Shown piece after piece: positions 1-11,139 of a DNA stretch of 64,000 bases. Position numbers and translations under genes: made by a program. The stretch's first letter is position 1, and each line of letters opens with the position of its first letter. The DNA is from Polyporus tsugae (taxonomy: Eukaryota > Basidiomycota > Agaricomycetes > Polyporales > Polyporaceae). The notes below the pieces were generated by a model. That model was given only the letters and a program-made list of their open reading frames with translations, was not told the DNA's origin and searched no databases. The stretch covers positions 1,550,001 through 1,614,000 of the forward strand of contig JAHRBS010000002.1 of NCBI GenBank assembly GCA_024305745.1, in the 5' to 3' direction.

Positions 1-88
1 CGCAAAGTACAGTTGGATGTAACGCTACATGGTAAATGGTTTCTATGTCGACGAATGCCCAAGAATAACTACCGAGTCCTTCACCCCG

Positions 89-1598
89 TCACCATCTCGT
101 GATATCCACTTCGGCCTCGCCAAACATACTCGTTTTCTTAACCGAAAAGTCGTCGACAGGGACGTCCGCCACCACTCCGCCGGGCTCCGTCCTGTAATAT
201 TCCGGGAATTCAGTTTTCAGGTACCCCAAAATGTACTTGTTGATTAGCTCGAACTCGAGCAGAAACCCGTCGTGCCCCTCCGGCGAGGGTATCATGACCA
301 GCTGCGCCCCAGGGATGCCCTCTGATATCTCGTGCTGCTCTGCAGGCTGGAACAGCCCATCCGATTGTATTCCAATGACTAGTGCGCGCGCTGGCTCCGT
401 CCCTAGGACGCGGAAGAGCGCGCCGTTCTCGTCCTCGTCCGGCCGGGACAGCCTTCCGCGTGTGACGTCGTGCGTGTCGAGCTTGCGGGTAATGTGGATG
501 TAGCAGTTGGCGTCGAACCTGGAGGTGAATTTGTCCCCCTGATATCGGAGGTACGACTGCGCGGAAAAGATGGGGGGGCGTGGCGGGGAACCGTCCTCAG
601 CCTTTCCTGAGCGGGCGCGTTCGGCGGTGCGGAGGGCCGTCCCCGAGCCTGGGGTAGACGGGCGCGATTGGGAGCTGCGCAGACCATCGTTGTGCGCTGC
701 GAGGGTATGGTCCGCGGATGGGAGCGCCGGCGACTGGGGAGGGGTAAGGACGCCGTCGTCGGACGTCGGTGTGAGTTTCTGCGGTTTGCGTCCGAAGCGG
801 CGTTCAAACGAGTCTCGGGAGCGGTACGTGAGCAGCGCCGCCATGCGCGCTGCGGCGAGGCCGGACGCTGGTTGAGCTTCGTAGTATCCGTCTTGATAGG
901 TCGGATCGCTGTAGATGCTCTGGCGCTGCGCCTCTCCCCAGCTGATACACCAGGCCGAGTGGCGGGCAGAAGTCGCCATAGGTATTATGCGCTTCACGTA
1001 ACCTGGCGGGGTGCACAGGGGCCATTCCAGGACTGCCATGCCTCCCATAGAGCCGCCAATAACGACCGCCACAGATCTCACGCCGAGGTGGTCGAGAACG
1101 AGCTTATGAATTCTATAAGAATTGCAATCTTGGTTAGGCGACCCTGGGTGTCGGGTGAACAATAGTCAGAGACATACAGGACATCGTCTCGGATCGTCGT
1201 AAGTGGGAACTCCGGGCCATAGGGCTTCCCTGTTTCTGGGTTCAGCGTCACGGAGGATGCCGACCCATAGGGTGAGCCGAGGACATTGGCGCAGAAGATG
1301 AAGAAACGGCTGGCGTCAAAGGCCTTGCCGTGCCCCACGAGAGGACCCCACCTGAGGAAAACATTAGCGCATTAGCAATGATCGGCTGCGTCGGGAAAAC
1401 AAGCTCGACGTACCAATCTTCAACATCAGAGCTGCCAGTGAAGGCATGGCATATTATCATGACGTTATCTTGGGCATCGTTCAGCTGTCCCCATGTCTTG
1501 TAGGCGATGGGAACATGTTTCAAGACGCGCCCGGACTCTAGAGTAAACGAAGGTACGTGATAGATGGTCTGCTCTAGCAGTTGGGTGTAAACGGACAT
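89..1598 (-). CDS. MET2: Homoserine O-acetyltransferase
   Basis: Transfers acetyl from acetyl-CoA to homoserine, the entry step to methionine in fungi; alpha/beta-hydrolase fold, probably cytosolic. Three exons read cleanly: about 1598-1414, 1351-1178 and 1112-89, with GTACGT and GTATGT donors and phases that join in frame. Visible landmarks are the N-terminal HVPSFTLESG region, the nucleophile elbow GGSMGG with the catalytic Ser, the ARHSAWCISWGEAQR stretch, IQSDGLF with the catalytic Asp, and PEGHDGFLLE with the catalytic His. A Ser/Pro-rich insert of roughly 65 residues (about 770-570) lies between the RSRDSFERRFGRK segment and the SYLRYQGDKF segment; I recall such inserts in fungal homologues. 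The ATG at 1598 is chosen because MSVYTQLLEQ starts the conserved part; an in-frame ATG four codons upstream (1610) is possible. The gene is divergent from the dehydrogenase at 2044. Confidence 0.93.
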
Positions 1599-2043
1599 GG
1601 TAGACGGCACTGAAGGAGCAAGGCAGAAACGGGGCGCAACGGCTGGCCACGACCCCTGGGCTGAAGCGGTCTACTTATTGCGCCGTTGTATGGAAAAGTT
1701 TGGGAAGCAGAGTCAGCTGCTCGCCGGGGGGGGGGGGGGTTTGAGAGGGAGGATACCGGACTGAGTCAAGTCGGAGCAGTCTGTTCGAGCTCAGCGCTCA
1801 GATCCAAGTCCGGTCCCACGCAGACATTGGGCGCTACGTTACCGCCCGATTAGGCCATTTGCACGGGGCCAAATTGACCATCCGCACGCAACTACTTACG
1901 ATGTGCAACGACCGTCCAGCTGCTCCTTACCAGCTGCCATCCCCTCGGACCCTGTTCGAGTGTACCAGTGAACCTCACCTCCCCGGATCCGGCTCTTCTC
2001 GTCCACGCATATCAGAAACAACCGCATAGCAGTAACTCCGACC
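1599..2043. promoter_or_regulatory. Divergent intergenic promoter region with a poly-G run
   Basis: About 445 bp separate the MET2 start from the start of the divergent dehydrogenase, so this must hold both promoters. An uninterrupted run of about 11 G lies near 1729-1739. I see no convincing TATA box and no CACGTG element. Confidence 0.5.
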
Positions 2044-3193
2044 ATGGAGGTCTCGGCGCAACGGACCTACCATATCGCCCTCAGCCTAACCGTTCTCTAC
2101 GTCGCTCATCGCTTATGGCGTTTGCGAAAGCGTCGTTCCCGCGCTGTACCCCGGGCCCAGGAACGCGTCCTGGTCATCGGTGCCTCTGGCGGTATCGGAC
2201 GCTCAATTGCCCACGAGTACGCTACAGCGGGTGCTCGTGTGTGCGTCGTGGGACGCCGGGACCGCGAACTGAATGCAGTCGCGGACGAATGCGCAAGCCT
2301 CCTCCCGAGAGCAGCCGTCAGCGGGGCGGACGGTGAGCGTGGAAGCGGCGGAGACACCTTCGCCGTGGTGGCTGACTTCACCAAGGCGGAGGACATGGTA
2401 GCGCTGAGGAAGAAACTGGAAGAAAGTAGGTCTCACGCCGCTGCTATTCGGAGCTTCAAGATTGGGACTAACCAACTCTCCGAATGGTTTCCTTGGTCTA
2501 GGGTGGAGCGGTCTCGACACACTAGTAGTTTGCGCAGGCGTATCTGCGTTACGGCCACTCCTCGAGATTGCTGGCCTGGAGAGGAAAGACGGAAAATTTT
2601 TACCTCCCCAGGCTAGTGCGGAAGGGGTGCAACGCACCGTGGACGTCGCGAATGCTGCCATCCGTGGCAACTACATCGGCCCGCTCGTATGTGCTGTCAC
2701 CTTCGTAAGTTCTTCGGCGTCTTCACGAAAACCCATCTAACTTTGTCCGCTACGGGGGTTGCACTCACAGATACCTCTTTTGTCATCAACCTCGGCGGCT
2801 CCATCAATCGCGCTCATTTCATCCTTGGGCGCCGTGATACCTCCTCCCACACGCACCCTATACGCTTCCACCAAGGCCTCTTCGCTCGTGCTCTACCAAG
2901 CGCTTGCTATAGAGCATCCTTCCATCAAGTTCACATTCGTCATTCCGAGCACCGTAGAGGGTGATTTCCGAGCGTCTGCGGTGGATGGCGGCAAGGTTCG
3001 CGAAGCAGACCCGAACAAGCACGGCCTCAGGCGGACCGCCGTTGCCAAGAGGACTATCCAGGCGGTGGACCGAGGCGAAAAATTCGTCTTCATGCCGTGG
3101 GCATTCGGCCGTTTTGCGCATCTCTTTTACTGGATTACTCCCTCCATTATCGAGCATTTCGCGGCAAAGAAATACAACTTCACGCCGCAGTGA
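2044..3193 (+). CDS. Membrane-anchored short-chain dehydrogenase/reductase (11beta-HSD1-like)
   Basis: Classical SDR oxidoreductase using NAD(P)H; substrate unknown. Three exons: 2044-2425, 2502-2704 and 2771-3193. The N-terminus has a hydrophobic segment (residues about 8-22) followed by a basic cluster (RLRKRRSR), suggesting an ER-membrane anchor. The Rossmann motif GASGGIG follows at about residue 46, then VVGRR, then the CAG-containing strand LVVCAGVSAL, the catalytic Ser in ALISSLGAV and the catalytic YASTK. The layout of anchor, Rossmann motif and active site resembles 11beta-hydroxysteroid dehydrogenase type 1-like and 3-ketosphinganine reductase-like proteins. The C-terminus (FGRFAHLFYWITPSIIEHF) is hydrophobic and may be a second membrane contact. 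Family assignment is firm; the reaction is not. It shares a divergent promoter region with MET2. Confidence 0.86.
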
Positions 3194-3331
3194 CGTAGCC
3201 ACTTATACCCAGTCCCGTCAATGTGCGTGTTGTACGGAAGTATGATAATGATTTATGCGAGTCGTAGAACAATCCAGCCTCCCTCGGAAGCCCCTAACAC
3301 AAGATTGTACAAGATCTACGACGTGATTCAA

Positions 3332-4071
3332 TTAGATGACCCTTCGCTCGCAGCGCGTTTCATTATGCACGCCTTCGCAATTGAGATCGCAATACGGCAT
3401 GGCGCACCGCTTGCATTTGTATTTCGCCCAGTAACCGCAAACAGAGCACAGAAGCCGTGGCGGCTCCAGCGGTGGAGATGCCACAGCCCTCAGGTACGTT
3501 GGAACCCCAGAGGGCATGTGTTCGATGCCCTGACCAGAGCGCAAGAAGCCAAAGTGAGCAACCCAAGATGAGGATAGTCGACACGGGGAGGACCGTGAGC
3601 ACATGTCAGCCGCGCTAGGGCCGATGGGGGTGGGCGAGTGGGAAAGATACTCACGGATTCTTCCAACAGGACCGTAAAGTTCTTCTTGTACAGGATGGCG
3701 GTCCGGACGTTCATCGTGGACTTCTTGGGCCTCCTACTCCCCCCGGCTTGCTCCCACTGTCGTTTGTCCGATATCGTCGCCTGGCGAGCACGGCCTTTGG
3801 TCGTGCGGCCCCCGGGCGCGGCGCCCTCGTCGTCGTCCTCTTGCCCGCCGCCCGCGCCTGCACCACCACCGGCAGGCTCGGAGTAATTGGAGCGCTGCAC
3901 AATGTTGAGAGAGAATGGTGTGAAAAATTAGCACGCAGATTGTTCATGAGAACCCGGCGGCGCGCCCCGCGGACGGGTAGGAGCGCCATCGCTCACCTCA
4001 AGCTCGTCAAGGTGCCTTCTTGTGCGCTTGGCGATGACTTCCGGGTCGAGTGGCCCGCTCGGATTCTGGGC
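3332..4071 (-). CDS. VPS71: SWR1-complex subunit, HIT zinc finger (VPS71/SWC6, ZNHIT1 family), 5' end unresolved
   Basis: Nuclear subunit of the SWR1 remodeller that puts H2A.Z into chromatin. Three exons read in phase: about 4071-3996 ending at LDELE, about 3893-3645 (RSNYSEPAGG to the conserved YKKNFTVLLEES), and about 3536-3332. The last exon encodes the C-terminal HIT finger: CSVC, CKRC, YCDLNC and the final HNETRC, giving the paired Cys/His ligands, with the stop a few residues later as is usual in this family. A short charged linker (GGGQEDDDEGAAPGG) separates the parts. The first coding exon lies upstream. An ATG at 4173 (MPPGRRQ...) with a GTAAGC donor is nearby, but its splice phase does not fit, so the true start is left open. 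Confidence 0.82.
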
Positions 4072-6594
4072 CTGCCGGACAGCTGGTCATAGACCAAACA
4101 CAAACGGTGGATGAAACGGATTCTGTTTTGGGTGACAACCGGAAAGCTTACGCTGTCTTCTTCCTGGTGGCATCGTTGAACCCTTGGAGACTACACGCGC
4201 GGCAAACGAGGGTCTCGCATAGCCTTGTGGTCGAGCGGCAAGAAGAGTCGGAGGATGGATTATGCTCCCCACGATCATCATTACCACGTCAGATTCGGAA
4301 GACCCAAATATAGTAATAATCGTATTCACCTCCCGGCGCTAGTTCTTCGTCAGGCGCTTCGCTCGTGGTCGTCTGCCATCAACATGTGCTCGTCACGCTG
4401 GTTTTCTATACTGATGATCTACCAACGACAGGGTCCTTTCCATTCCGCAGGCATCGCATGCGGCTCGATCTGACTCATTCTGGGTATTGTCATTCAATCC
4501 AATGTCGCATGCTAACTAGCCTGTAGAGACACGTGTACATTGCCTGGGCTGCATTTCAGTTCCCTCCGATCATCCAAGAGCAAGTCTCATTGATCAAGCC
4601 TTTCCCCGCAGCTGCATTTCAACCACAGCGAATTTGTATTCTTCAAACACCAGCCTTTTCCGTCAGCCACTATGACCACCCAGATCTAGAGACCGATGGG
4701 GGGTGGCGGAACCCATCCGGAAATGTCAAACCCGTCGGTAATCGCATACGCGAGCCAGATCAAGTGTAGGATAGACTTCGCGCAACGCCTTGACTCTCCT
4801 ATAGAAGCGACGGTTGCATTGGTTTCTTTTCGCTCCGCCGACTCGGAGTTGCGGACGCGGGAGATGCTATGCCAGAACGGTGATCGATCTGCGCTGAAAG
4901 GACCGCACGATGCGCGTGTATGGAAAAACACATTTGCATTACGCTTTCCACCCCACATACCCATGCGAGCAATCCGCCTCCTAGTGTCCCGCCTAGCGAT
5001 GACTCAATTCGAATTCGGTATTGAGGCCTCGCGGTCCGTGCGCATGAGGACCCTTGCAGAGCTCATTAGACTCACATAACGATAACGATATCAGTCCATG
5101 ATATCGCCAGCATATGAATCCTACAACGTATCCCTTACCTCATGTTTCACGTTCAATACCATGACGCTAGTTCGGACCAGAACAACCCCTCCTGAGCGTT
5201 GAGATGAGCGGACTTACGCAGCAGACTCCGAAGCCCTCGGCATCGTCGATCATCGAGCCAGCGGCTAGTACGCGTGCGCACCACTCGCAGCGACCACGGC
5301 CGAGTGCTTAGACGTCCCTCCGAGCCCGAGTCCGCGCCGGGAAATGACAGAGATGCAAATGGTGGGCGTAACTTCGCACTCGGGCCGCCGCGAACTAGAG
5401 TGAATGGAATGGGCCAGATCCGGGATCTGCATAGTGCAATGAACGATGGTGGCTGCATGTGGAGTCTGCGCGGTGGCGCCGGTGTATATGACAAGGTTCA
5501 GAACCTTGCAGAAAGGCTGCAGAAAGGATTCGGAGAGGCGCCGTGCGTAGGAAGGGATGCAATGTGCTCGAAAGGGAACTGTCTTCGAGGTTAGGATCGT
5601 CGAGGATCCCGCCCGGGGCACCTGTGCAGCGAATTATGACAGCTGTAGAATGTGTGTGCGGTTGCATCGGGGGATAGAAGCTATGTGGGTGAGATCGCAA
5701 TGGGTCGGCCCCATCTTCCCCCAGAGTAGGAGAACAACACGACTCGAACGGATATCCGACGGCCAGTGTGGCTCGACGAGACGATCGTAGCCTCGTAGCT
5801 CCCAGGAGCCCGCACAGGTAGTTCGAGCCCCACGGATCATCTCTGCACGCGCGCCACCGCAGTACCGGCCCTTCATTTGGAGTCAGCTATTCTGGTGCGT
5901 ACTCCTTACTTAGTGACTTCCATGGGAATAATTACTCACTGGCATGCTGCTCGGATTGAGCCATGTCGTGAGGGCGAATGCTCGCCTTCCCGTAAGTCGA
6001 TTTCCGCTATAGGAAGTTGCCATCCGGACATCATGTGAACCTCAATCGAGAAGCACTAGAAAAGCGAGTCAGGAGAGCGAGGCATCCAGGATAGGGCTCA
6101 GGCATCAGAAAAGTCCCTGTCGATAGCTGGTGCCCATCCAATACGAGTAGGATATCGCAAAAGTTCGCATGCGGTTCAAATCCAACCACCAAACGTACAA
6201 CACCGGATTATTGTTGCTATTCACAAGGAGGGTACAAACATATCGTCAACAAAGCACATGCACTCGACAGCACGAGGAAACATCAATACCATCGAAAGTG
6301 AGCAGCCAGACCGAGCCGCCAATGAACCGTAAGCACAAAGCCGATGGGTCGAATCGTGTCACAGCATCGCAACAAAACACAGCGTGGTACAACAATACCG
6401 CAAACCGGCCGGAGACTGCGTATTAGGTGAGAGGTATAAGGGTGGGTGGGAAGTATGTGGTGACGTGCGCAATGTCAAATTCGAAACGTCGTGCATCCTG
6501 CGCCATGGTCCACGAACGAGCAGTCGTAAGAAGTCGATTCTTGAAGCCTCACCCAGGTATTCCGGCAGTCCTATATGCCACAAATACCGGAGAT
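4072..6594. other. Gene-poor region, no supported gene
   Basis: About 2.5 kb. Open frames up to about 127 codons exist on both strands (for example 4696-5079 on + and 5265-5621 on -). None shows a recognisable domain, and none chains to neighbours through consistent splice sites. It should contain the 5' end of VPS71 (around 4100-4200) and the 3' UTR of the permease. A fast-evolving or decayed gene cannot be excluded. Confidence 0.5.
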
Positions 6595-8978
6595 CTATGC
6601 CGCGGTAACCATCACGTCCTTCTTTTCTTCGTAGTCCGCAGACGAGGTATCGATATCGGCTTCCGTGAGACCCATCTGGCTGGTGTCGTAGCCGTTCTGC
6701 TCGAGGTATTCGCGGAATTTGCGGTCTTCTTCCTCCATACCGTCGTGCGAGAGGGGGCGGATGAAGAAGTACGTGATGATCGCGCTGAGGATCGCAAGAG
6801 CTGCACAATTGGGAATGAACGAGAGGCTCCACGATATGAACGAGCGTCCAGGACATACCACTCCCAATCCAGAAAGGACCAGTCTGGCCGATATTCGGGT
6901 CGTTGGGATGCAGCTTCTGGAAGTCTATGACGATCTGCTCCCACGCTAATGAACCATTATCAGGTGTTAGTCGTCTTCGCAGAGCTAGAGAATACTCACC
7001 CCAGGTACCGGCGAACGCGCCAACCTTGCCAACAGCAGCCGCAATGCCATAGAAACGTCCGCGAACGGCAGTAGGGCCGGACTTTGCGGCGAGCATACCA
7101 AGACAGTTACCAGGGCCTAGCAAGTCAACGAACAGGTCAGGAACATAACTGCATCAGTAGACAACGATGGACGCACCAAGTTCACCGAAGCTCAGGAAGA
7201 TGCCGTAGACAACCTACAGAGGCATTCAGACATTTACTTTACAGTGCCCCGTGAAATCACTTACAGCGAAAGCGGCGATGTGCTCAGTCAGCTGCTTGTA
7301 AAGACCGCTCATGATGAAGCCAATAACGGCCTGACAGAGCAGACCGAGAATCTACGAGGCATCCCTTCAGGTTCAGCAGGAGTGCAAAACATATTGATGC
7401 GAGACACACCATCGTGTACTTAGGCCCGAGGATGTCGACGACAAAAGCTCCGATAAGAGTGCCGGGCATATAGAACAAGCTGCGCATGGTGTGTTAGCGA
7501 CAACGGAGGTAAAGACGTCCCTGTACTCACTTGATAACAACGGACCATCCAAATACAACCGACAAAGATGCGTTTTTACCCGTGATACTGAATTGTTGTC
7601 AGTTTTAGGGTATACGTGAAGGGTGCATAGGCCACGCACGTGTCCGTCACGGTCGATGAGTAGAGGCCGAACTGCCAAGAGACGAGATTGAGTAAAATAT
7701 CATCTTAACCATACTCGGTACAGCTTACGGGGTACCTGGATGCGTTGAATCGAGTAAGATACACCCTTCCAAGATGCCAAATAGACCAACTTACGTGATA
7801 AAGTCGTAGATGAACCAAGTGACCGAGATCGCCGCAAGGCTGACCCAGTACCGACGAATGATCAACAAGTAAGGGACCTTGGCGTTGGCCATAGAGTCCT
7901 TCTTGAAACGCGTTGGCTCCTCCATGCGGAGACGCCAGATGAGCACAGCGAGGGCGGGAATGATACCCAGTCCAAGCGAGAGACGCCAAACCGCACGCAG
8001 GTGGTTCTCGCCAAAGATCCAGAAGAGGACAAGGGGAACGAACGCGGCAATTACGAAGCCAGTATCAATCATGGAGTCTGTTCATGCCCGTCCTGTCAGC
8101 GACAGGGCTGTAACGTAGACGCGAAACGCACTAGTCGCAAGTGCAAACCACCGGTGCTGCGCATTCTTGTTGATACCAGGCTCTTCTGACTGCTCCGAGG
8201 CGGCGACGGACCCGCAGGGATACTCCGCACCAACACCGATACCAAGGAGGAAACTGTCGGATCGGACTTAGGACAACATGATGCCCAATCGCGCATATAG
8301 TGCACTCACCGACATGCACCGAGCATGGCTACCAAGCCCCCGACGCTGTGGTGCGCGCCCGAGGAGGCCGCTGACAGTCCTGAGAAAAGGGCGACGATTC
8401 CGGTGGCGAGCATCTACGCATGACGTCGCCCAGCGCTCAGATCCGTCCACGGTTACACCGCAAATGAAGGCGGGGCTGCTTACCATTCCGAATTTGCGGC
8501 CCATTTTGTCAGAAAGGTAGCCGAAAACGAGCATGCCAAATACGGTGCCGGCGAATGTCAGACTGGACAGCGTCGTGCTGTAGTTGGCACTAATTTGAGG
8601 TCCATAGATGCGCTTGAGGACTATCGGAAGGAAATATATAAGTCCTCCGGACGATGGTGTGCGTCGGATCAACGGATAAGACACGAACGTGTGTTCACTG
8701 CAGACAATATGCGCTTGGTGAATAGTTGAATTAGTGGATCTGTGGTGAATGAGACGCACCACTTCCGATGACACCATTGGCATAACCTGGCGCTTGCAGT
8801 CAGAACAGCGTCCAAAAGGCTCCACGACTTGGGACTCACCGTCAGAGAAAAGAGCGGTTCCACAGCTATCCAAACCGACTGGTTGACAAACGAGCTAAGA
8901 CGATAGGTCGAACGGTACTCACGCAAAGATAAGGGAGACTTGGGAGAGGCCGGGCTTCTTGTACCCCGGGTTGCTCAT
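6595..8978 (-). CDS. MFS glycerophosphoinositol/glycerophosphocholine permease (GIT1-like)
   Basis: Plasma-membrane proton symporter of the major facilitator family, of the Git1 group that imports glycerophosphodiesters as phosphate, choline or inositol source. Many short exons. The start [19 protein letters not shown] at 8978 leads into the first membrane segment. Recognisable pieces in order are [14 protein letters not shown], the MFS signature [84 protein letters not shown], and a last segment followed by a charged cytosolic tail ending near DVMVTAA. About 12 membrane spans are expected. The family match rests on the [17 protein letters not shown] and EEPTR stretches. The specific glycerophosphodiester carried cannot be told from sequence. 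Confidence 0.87.
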
Positions 8979-10346
8979 CGTCGCCTAGTACAATGGGGCG
9001 CGTACGTTGGGCGCGAGGAAGGAGGGGGAGGGGGGCGAAAGCACGAGCATGTGGCCATGGAGGGGGTATATAAGTGTTCGGGCGAGGCGAGGAGGGTAAG
9101 TTAAGTAAGATGACATTTTGATCCCTGATCTGCTTTTCGCCTGTGTCCGTTGCCCTGATCTGAACCTACCATATCCAGCCGTACTACGCACGTTCGTCCA
9201 CCGCTCGTCCTCCCCACTCGCCAGTCGCTCCAAGTGGGCGAGCCCTTCCCGAGACGTTCGGTCTGGCGTTCTTCTCGTCCTGTGCGTGTCCTACGCTGTC
9301 AGACACGAATTCGGATGCCTCTCGTCTACTGCTCAAACTTGAGTGTAGGTCTCCTCGGGTTTGCGCCTGTCGTGCCACAATCGAGAAGGTTCTAAGCTCT
9401 TTCCGGGCATTGGATGTTGCCTGACGTGGTGGCAACGTTGTGGCGACACAAAAACCCATCCAACACTGATTCGCGCCTGCGCCTTGCGCGCGATGCTCTG
9501 CGACGCTCCATCTTTTTCTCCCCGAGCGACCCAACCATCAGCACCGCAACGGCCGTGGCAGACTCGCTGCCGCCATTCTATTTCCAGGAACCGACAAACG
9601 TTCACCGCGTCCATTTCCCGATGTCTGTTGCATCATGCGATATCAGTACTAGTTGTGGCTATATATATGCACGAGCATGGCAACATATCTTCCTCTCCTT
9701 GGTCGATGTCAAGGACGAAGGTGGTCATTGCAATATCACCATCAGCTCAACGTCCCGTTTGTCCGGTGTTTGAACGAACCGAATTGAAGGGGTGGCCACA
9801 ACAGGTGGCCACTGGCCATCGGAAGGTGTTAGGATATCCACATGCCTCCACGATTTCGCAGTTCCGATCCGGGCCTGCGCACGCTCATCGAGGACATATG
9901 ACCGTTTCACGTTCGTCAACTTTGAGGGAGAAACTTGCAGTGTACTAGGATCCGAGCGCAATGCTGCGGAAGGATATCCGATAGCAAGTAACAGAACTCT
10001 GAGGCCATGCTCCACCACGTCCGCAGATTCCGAATCGGAGGAACATCTTCCGGCAGGGGTATTACCAGATTGAACGACAAAAGGGACGCGTATAGACTGG
10101 CTCCAGTCACGATGTGAGGAAGGAGGTAGAAGAGTTTTGACAGGACGAACCATATCCGCCATGGAACCGGCAGACAAAGGTACTTATCTTTTCCCATGAG
10201 GGTGCACGGAGCTTGCTCGACGCCATGCGGTACGAAGAGTAGGCAGTTGCAACGTCGCGGAAATTGGAGAATCCATCGATACAAGGATAGGGTCCAAAGT
10301 AACATCGTCGGGAATACCAGAAGAACGATCAACTTCATGTTCGTGC
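8979..10346. other. Intergenic region between the permease and SEM1
   Basis: About 1.4 kb holding the permease promoter and the SEM1 3' flank. Overlapping open frames on both strands (9361-9948 on +, 9725-10177 and 9916-10338 on -) have no recognisable domain. The 9916-10338 frame begins within 10 bp of the SEM1 stop. No gene is supported. Confidence 0.5.
9067..9073 (-). promoter_or_regulatory. TATA box of the GIT1-like permease
   Basis: TTATATA on the minus strand, about 90 bp upstream of the permease ATG at 8978, in a G-rich context. Spacing is right for a core promoter; no experimental support. Confidence 0.5.
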
Positions 10347-10837
10347 TTCAGTGCTGCATTGGCTCTGGGCCGCCACCGTTGCCCTTTTTCTTCGCCAACT
10401 CGTTTCTGCGATGGATGAGCATGAGATAGGGGATGAGATAGATATTAAGTATGCGCGGGCGTACCTTAGCTGTACACTAAAATCATCCTCGATATCGTCA
10501 TCGTCCCAGTTATCCTCCCAAAGCTTGTCCCCGCCCGACTTGGCTGCGCCTGGTGCCGTGCCGCCCAAGTGTGCGAGATCGGTGTGCGAGTCGTCCCAGT
10601 CTAAACCGGAACTCGGTTAACATACACTACGAAAACCAAGGCGGCATGTCGGAGAGCCCCCAACCCCCGTGTCATAAAGATAAAGCTTGAAGAAGACGTA
10701 CCAGCTACTGCGAACTCCTCGAACTCATCGTCCTCCTCGAGAACGCCGAGATGAGGGACGTCGTCGTCTTTGGTGTGCTCTACTGAGGCAGAGGTGCTCT
10801 GAACAGGCTGAGAAGTGGATGCGGCGGAGGTAGACAT
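10347..10837 (-). CDS. SEM1: 26S proteasome lid subunit SEM1/DSS1
   Basis: Small acidic protein of the 19S lid, also found in TREX-2 and in BRCA2-type repair complexes. Three exons, joined in phase: 10837-10702, then an exon starting DWDDSHTDLAHLG and ending FSVQL, then NELAKKKKGNGGG...EPMQH with the stop at 10349-10347. The family hallmarks are both present: the first acidic patch LEEDDEFEEF and the second KLWEDNWDDDDIEDDFS with its two Trp residues, followed by the C-terminal helix. Total length is about 110 residues. A Ser/Thr-rich leader of about 20 residues precedes the conserved part. Neighbouring genes show no functional link. Confidence 0.93.
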
Positions 10838-11139
10838 GGTGGTCAGACGCAAGTGCAAACTGAAGCACTTGGACGCGTGAACGGGGTTGGCTGTCTGGGA
10901 CGCGTCATTCCGCGGGAAACACCGACGCGTCCGGGCGCCTACATACTTGTGTCGTCCGACCTTCACAGCCTCCTCAGTTCCTGACTTAGCTCATGCACTC
11001 GAGAACGCGGGTGAAACTCAATAAGTACGGTGCACGACCGGTCTGGCGGTCATCCAGGTGAGCAATACCCTTTTCTGCTACTTCGCCACGTTCTGATCTA
11101 TTTATGTGGTTCTCAAGTAACTGGAGGCCTGGTCCAGTC
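10838..11139. other. Intergenic, SEM1 promoter side
   Basis: About 300 bp upstream of SEM1 leading into the P450 relic. No clear motif seen; the most N-terminal part of the relic may be too decayed to recognise here. Confidence 0.4.

Noticed and set aside
4696..5079. 127-codon open frame on + and 92-codon frame on - in the gene-poor region
   Set aside because: No recognisable motif, no chaining to other exons, and both strands are equally open.
9916..10338. Hydrophobic 140-codon open frame on -, starting just after the SEM1 stop
   Set aside because: Only about 10 bp from the SEM1 stop with no room for a promoter; no domain; looks like 3' UTR reading.
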